Assembly: GCA_020650975.1 (NCBI GenBank) | Contig: JAIPMN010007153.1 | Location: 1 to 20,235 of the forward strand | Source: Apostichopus californicus | Taxonomy: Eukaryota; Echinodermata; Holothuroidea; Aspidochirotida; Stichopodidae | Direction of reading: 5' to 3' | Length of the DNA stretch: 20,235 nt | Part shown: in pieces, positions 18,885-20,235 of the stretch | Layout: every line of letters starts with the position of its first letter | How positions within the stretch are numbered: the first letter of the stretch is position 1 | Made by a program: the position numbers and the translations under genes | Notes under the pieces: generated by a model | Told to the model about the DNA's origin: nothing | What the model saw: only the letters and a program-made list of their open reading frames with translations | Databases searched by the model: none

Positions 18885-19495
18885 CAATGGGTCATATGTA
18901 CTCTGAAGCAATGTAGAAAATTACCACCATGCGTCTTCCCGGGTCCAATTCACATGACTACTACACCATTACTTATTAAATGGATGTAACGGGGCCACGA
19001 AAAACTTTGGGCCCTAATCAAATCAAGCACGCCTTGACCACCAAACCAATAAGTAATATGAACTCTAAGGACAATGTAAAAGAGTACCACAATGCGTCTT
19101 GCCCGGTCCAAACAGTGCTTGACCAATTTCAATGACCACTACAGCATCACCTCTTAAATGGGTCGATGTAAGGGGACCACAAAAAAATGTGGGCCCTTAT
19201 CAAATCCAGCACGCCTTGGACCACCTAAGCAATCTGTCATATGAACTGTAATGACAAGGTAGAAGAGTATCCCGATGCATTTTGCCCGGTCCAAAGAGTG
19301 CTTGACCAATTCAAATGACCACTACTCAATCACGTACTTCTTAAATGGATATATGACGTGACCACGAAATAGCTTTGGACCCTAATCAAGTCCAGCACGC
19401 TTTGGACCACCTAATCAAGTGTACCATATAAAACGTCTTGCCCTGTCCATATTCTGACCAATTCACTTCTTAATTGGATGAAACGGGATAACGAT
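18885..19495 (+). repeat. degenerate tandem (satellite-like) repeat, units of about 155-185 bp
   Basis: The mark GCGTCTTGCCCGGTCCAA, or a close variant, occurs at 18931, 19094, 19277 and 19433. Between marks, the same order repeats: TGACCACTAC, TTAAATGGAT, GACCACRAA, TTTGGRCCCTAATCAA, CCAGCACGCCTTGGACCACC, ATATGAACT. There are about 3.5 units with irregular period (163, 183 and 156 bp). It lies upstream of the NKRF-like gene. Confidence 0.82.
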
Positions 19496-19839
19496 CGAAA
19501 GAAAACTTTTTAGAAGCTTCCCACGCCCCTGATCATGTTACCTTGACTATAGCCGAAAATTCAGCAACTCTGATAGAAAAACTGAAAAAGCTGTACAAAT
19601 CACTTTAAGAAAAGAAAAAAATACAAAAGAAGGACAAAAAAGAATAAATCAAGTGCCCCAGAAATTTAGCCACAGTCCTTCCTACCCTCTGCTTTAAAAA
19701 AGAAAAGAAAAGAAGAGCCGTTCCATCACAAAAAAAACAAAAATATTATATTTTTCGCAGGATGACGTTTTTTTGGTGTCAAACCTGAATTGCTCGTTGG
19801 AGAAGAGGATGCATTTTGCATCCTGACCTCCGTACACCT

Positions 19840-20160
19840 GGTATATATATATTAAGAGCTCACATAGATTATTGTATCCCAGCATGGAAAACGTATTTAA
19901 GGAAAGACATCAAGTCATGGTGGAAGGAGACCAAATTTGTATGACAGATCGAGCTAGCTATATAGTGAAGGGGGTAAAAAGCTAAAAATTAAACTAGTAT
20001 AAGCACAGCTAGGCTTTACTAGTAGAAGAAATATTTTCTCAACAGAGCTTGGTAATTATGGAATAAATTACTAGAAGAAGTAGTGTTAGCCAATTAAGAC
20101 ACTGCATAATTGGTTTCAAGCAGGAAATTGATGCCAGCTGGATTTTCAAAAGCTATTGAA
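19840..20160 (+). pseudogene. decayed LINE reverse-transcriptase C-terminus
   Basis: One plus frame reads AHIDYCIPAWKTYLRKDI from 19858, the form taken by the RPHLEYCxxAWxPYLKKDI block of CR1/L2/Jockey-type LINE reverse transcriptases (recalled). After stops, the same frame reads LWNKLLEEVVLAN near 20065, the usual LWNKLPEEVV motif just before the LINE C-terminus. The spacing is shorter than in full elements and there are many stops, so it is a dead, internally deleted relic. The clade is not resolved. Confidence 0.65.
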
Positions 20161-20193
20161 GCTTCCTATCCGTATGTGACACACCCTGCAACT

Positions 20194-20235
20194 CAGTGGC
20201 GTAGGAAGGTACTTTTGAGTGTGGGGGGGGGGGGG
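20194..20235. mobile_element. start of a hAT-like element cut by the right window edge
   Basis: CAGTGGCGTAGGAAGG begins at 20194 and runs into a long G homopolymer at the window end. This is a common terminal form of hAT-like MITEs, and its first bases match the inverted end at position 74. It could belong to the same family as the left-edge fragment. Confidence 0.5.

Larger units (their letters stand above)
18557..20235. other. DNA upstream of the NKRF-like gene
   Basis: Contents in order are a CpG-bearing segment with the hairpin (18620-18760), the degenerate tandem repeat (18885-19495), A/G-rich low-complexity DNA (19590-19760), the LINE relic (about 19840-20160) and a hAT-like end (20194 on). 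No gene was recognised. Confidence 0.65.

Overview
This is nuclear DNA of an animal. It is AT-rich and intron-rich, with GT-AG spliced genes and many short mobile-element copies, and it shows no bacterial gene organisation. Protein similarity and repeat style (tRNA-headed SINEs, TTAA-flanked MITEs, hAT-like ends, a LINE relic) suggest a marine invertebrate deuterostome. An echinoderm is my best guess, but nothing seen fixes the species.

Two protein-coding genes are supported, both on the minus strand. (1) At 1514-8224 lie four consecutive exons of a MAP3K4/MEKK4 (MTK1)-type MAP kinase kinase kinase: 8224-6312, 5792-5668, 4929-4818 and 1672-1514. Splice phases agree at every junction. They give at least 767 residues of the non-catalytic N-terminal and central region. 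The kinase domain and later exons lie beyond the left edge, and the 5' end is unresolved. (2) At 15887-18556 lies a complete two-exon gene for a 464-residue NKRF-like protein. Exon 1 (18556-18381) encodes most of an XTBD, the XRN2-binding domain. Exon 2 (17105-15887) encodes the end of the XTBD, one dsRBD-like region, a G-patch and an R3H-type C-terminus. The short first exon is easy to miss, because exon 2 alone gives a plausible but truncated 400-residue protein.

The rest is intron and intergenic DNA. A MITE family with TTAA targets and about 27-bp inverted ends occurs four times in one orientation (985-1344, 8483-8847, 11159-11531, 17321-18065). The fourth copy is split by a tRNA-headed SINE. 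A second SINE family occurs at about 1940-2156 (+) and 15387-15635 (-). Other items are hAT-like ends at both window edges and at 5099-5318, a small inverted-repeat element at 3255-3395, fragments resembling Penelope-like element termini at 12957, 14345 and 15277, a degenerate tandem repeat at 18885-19495, a LINE reverse-transcriptase relic at about 19840-20160, several hairpins and a 20-bp minisatellite.

The two genes sit in tandem about 7.7 kb apart. Human MAP3K4 acts in GADD45/p38/JNK stress signalling, and NKRF acts with XRN2 in RNA processing and NF-kB repression. Adjacency alone is no evidence that they work together. I found no CRISPR array, rRNA or functional tRNA gene, and no clearly new multi-gene system.
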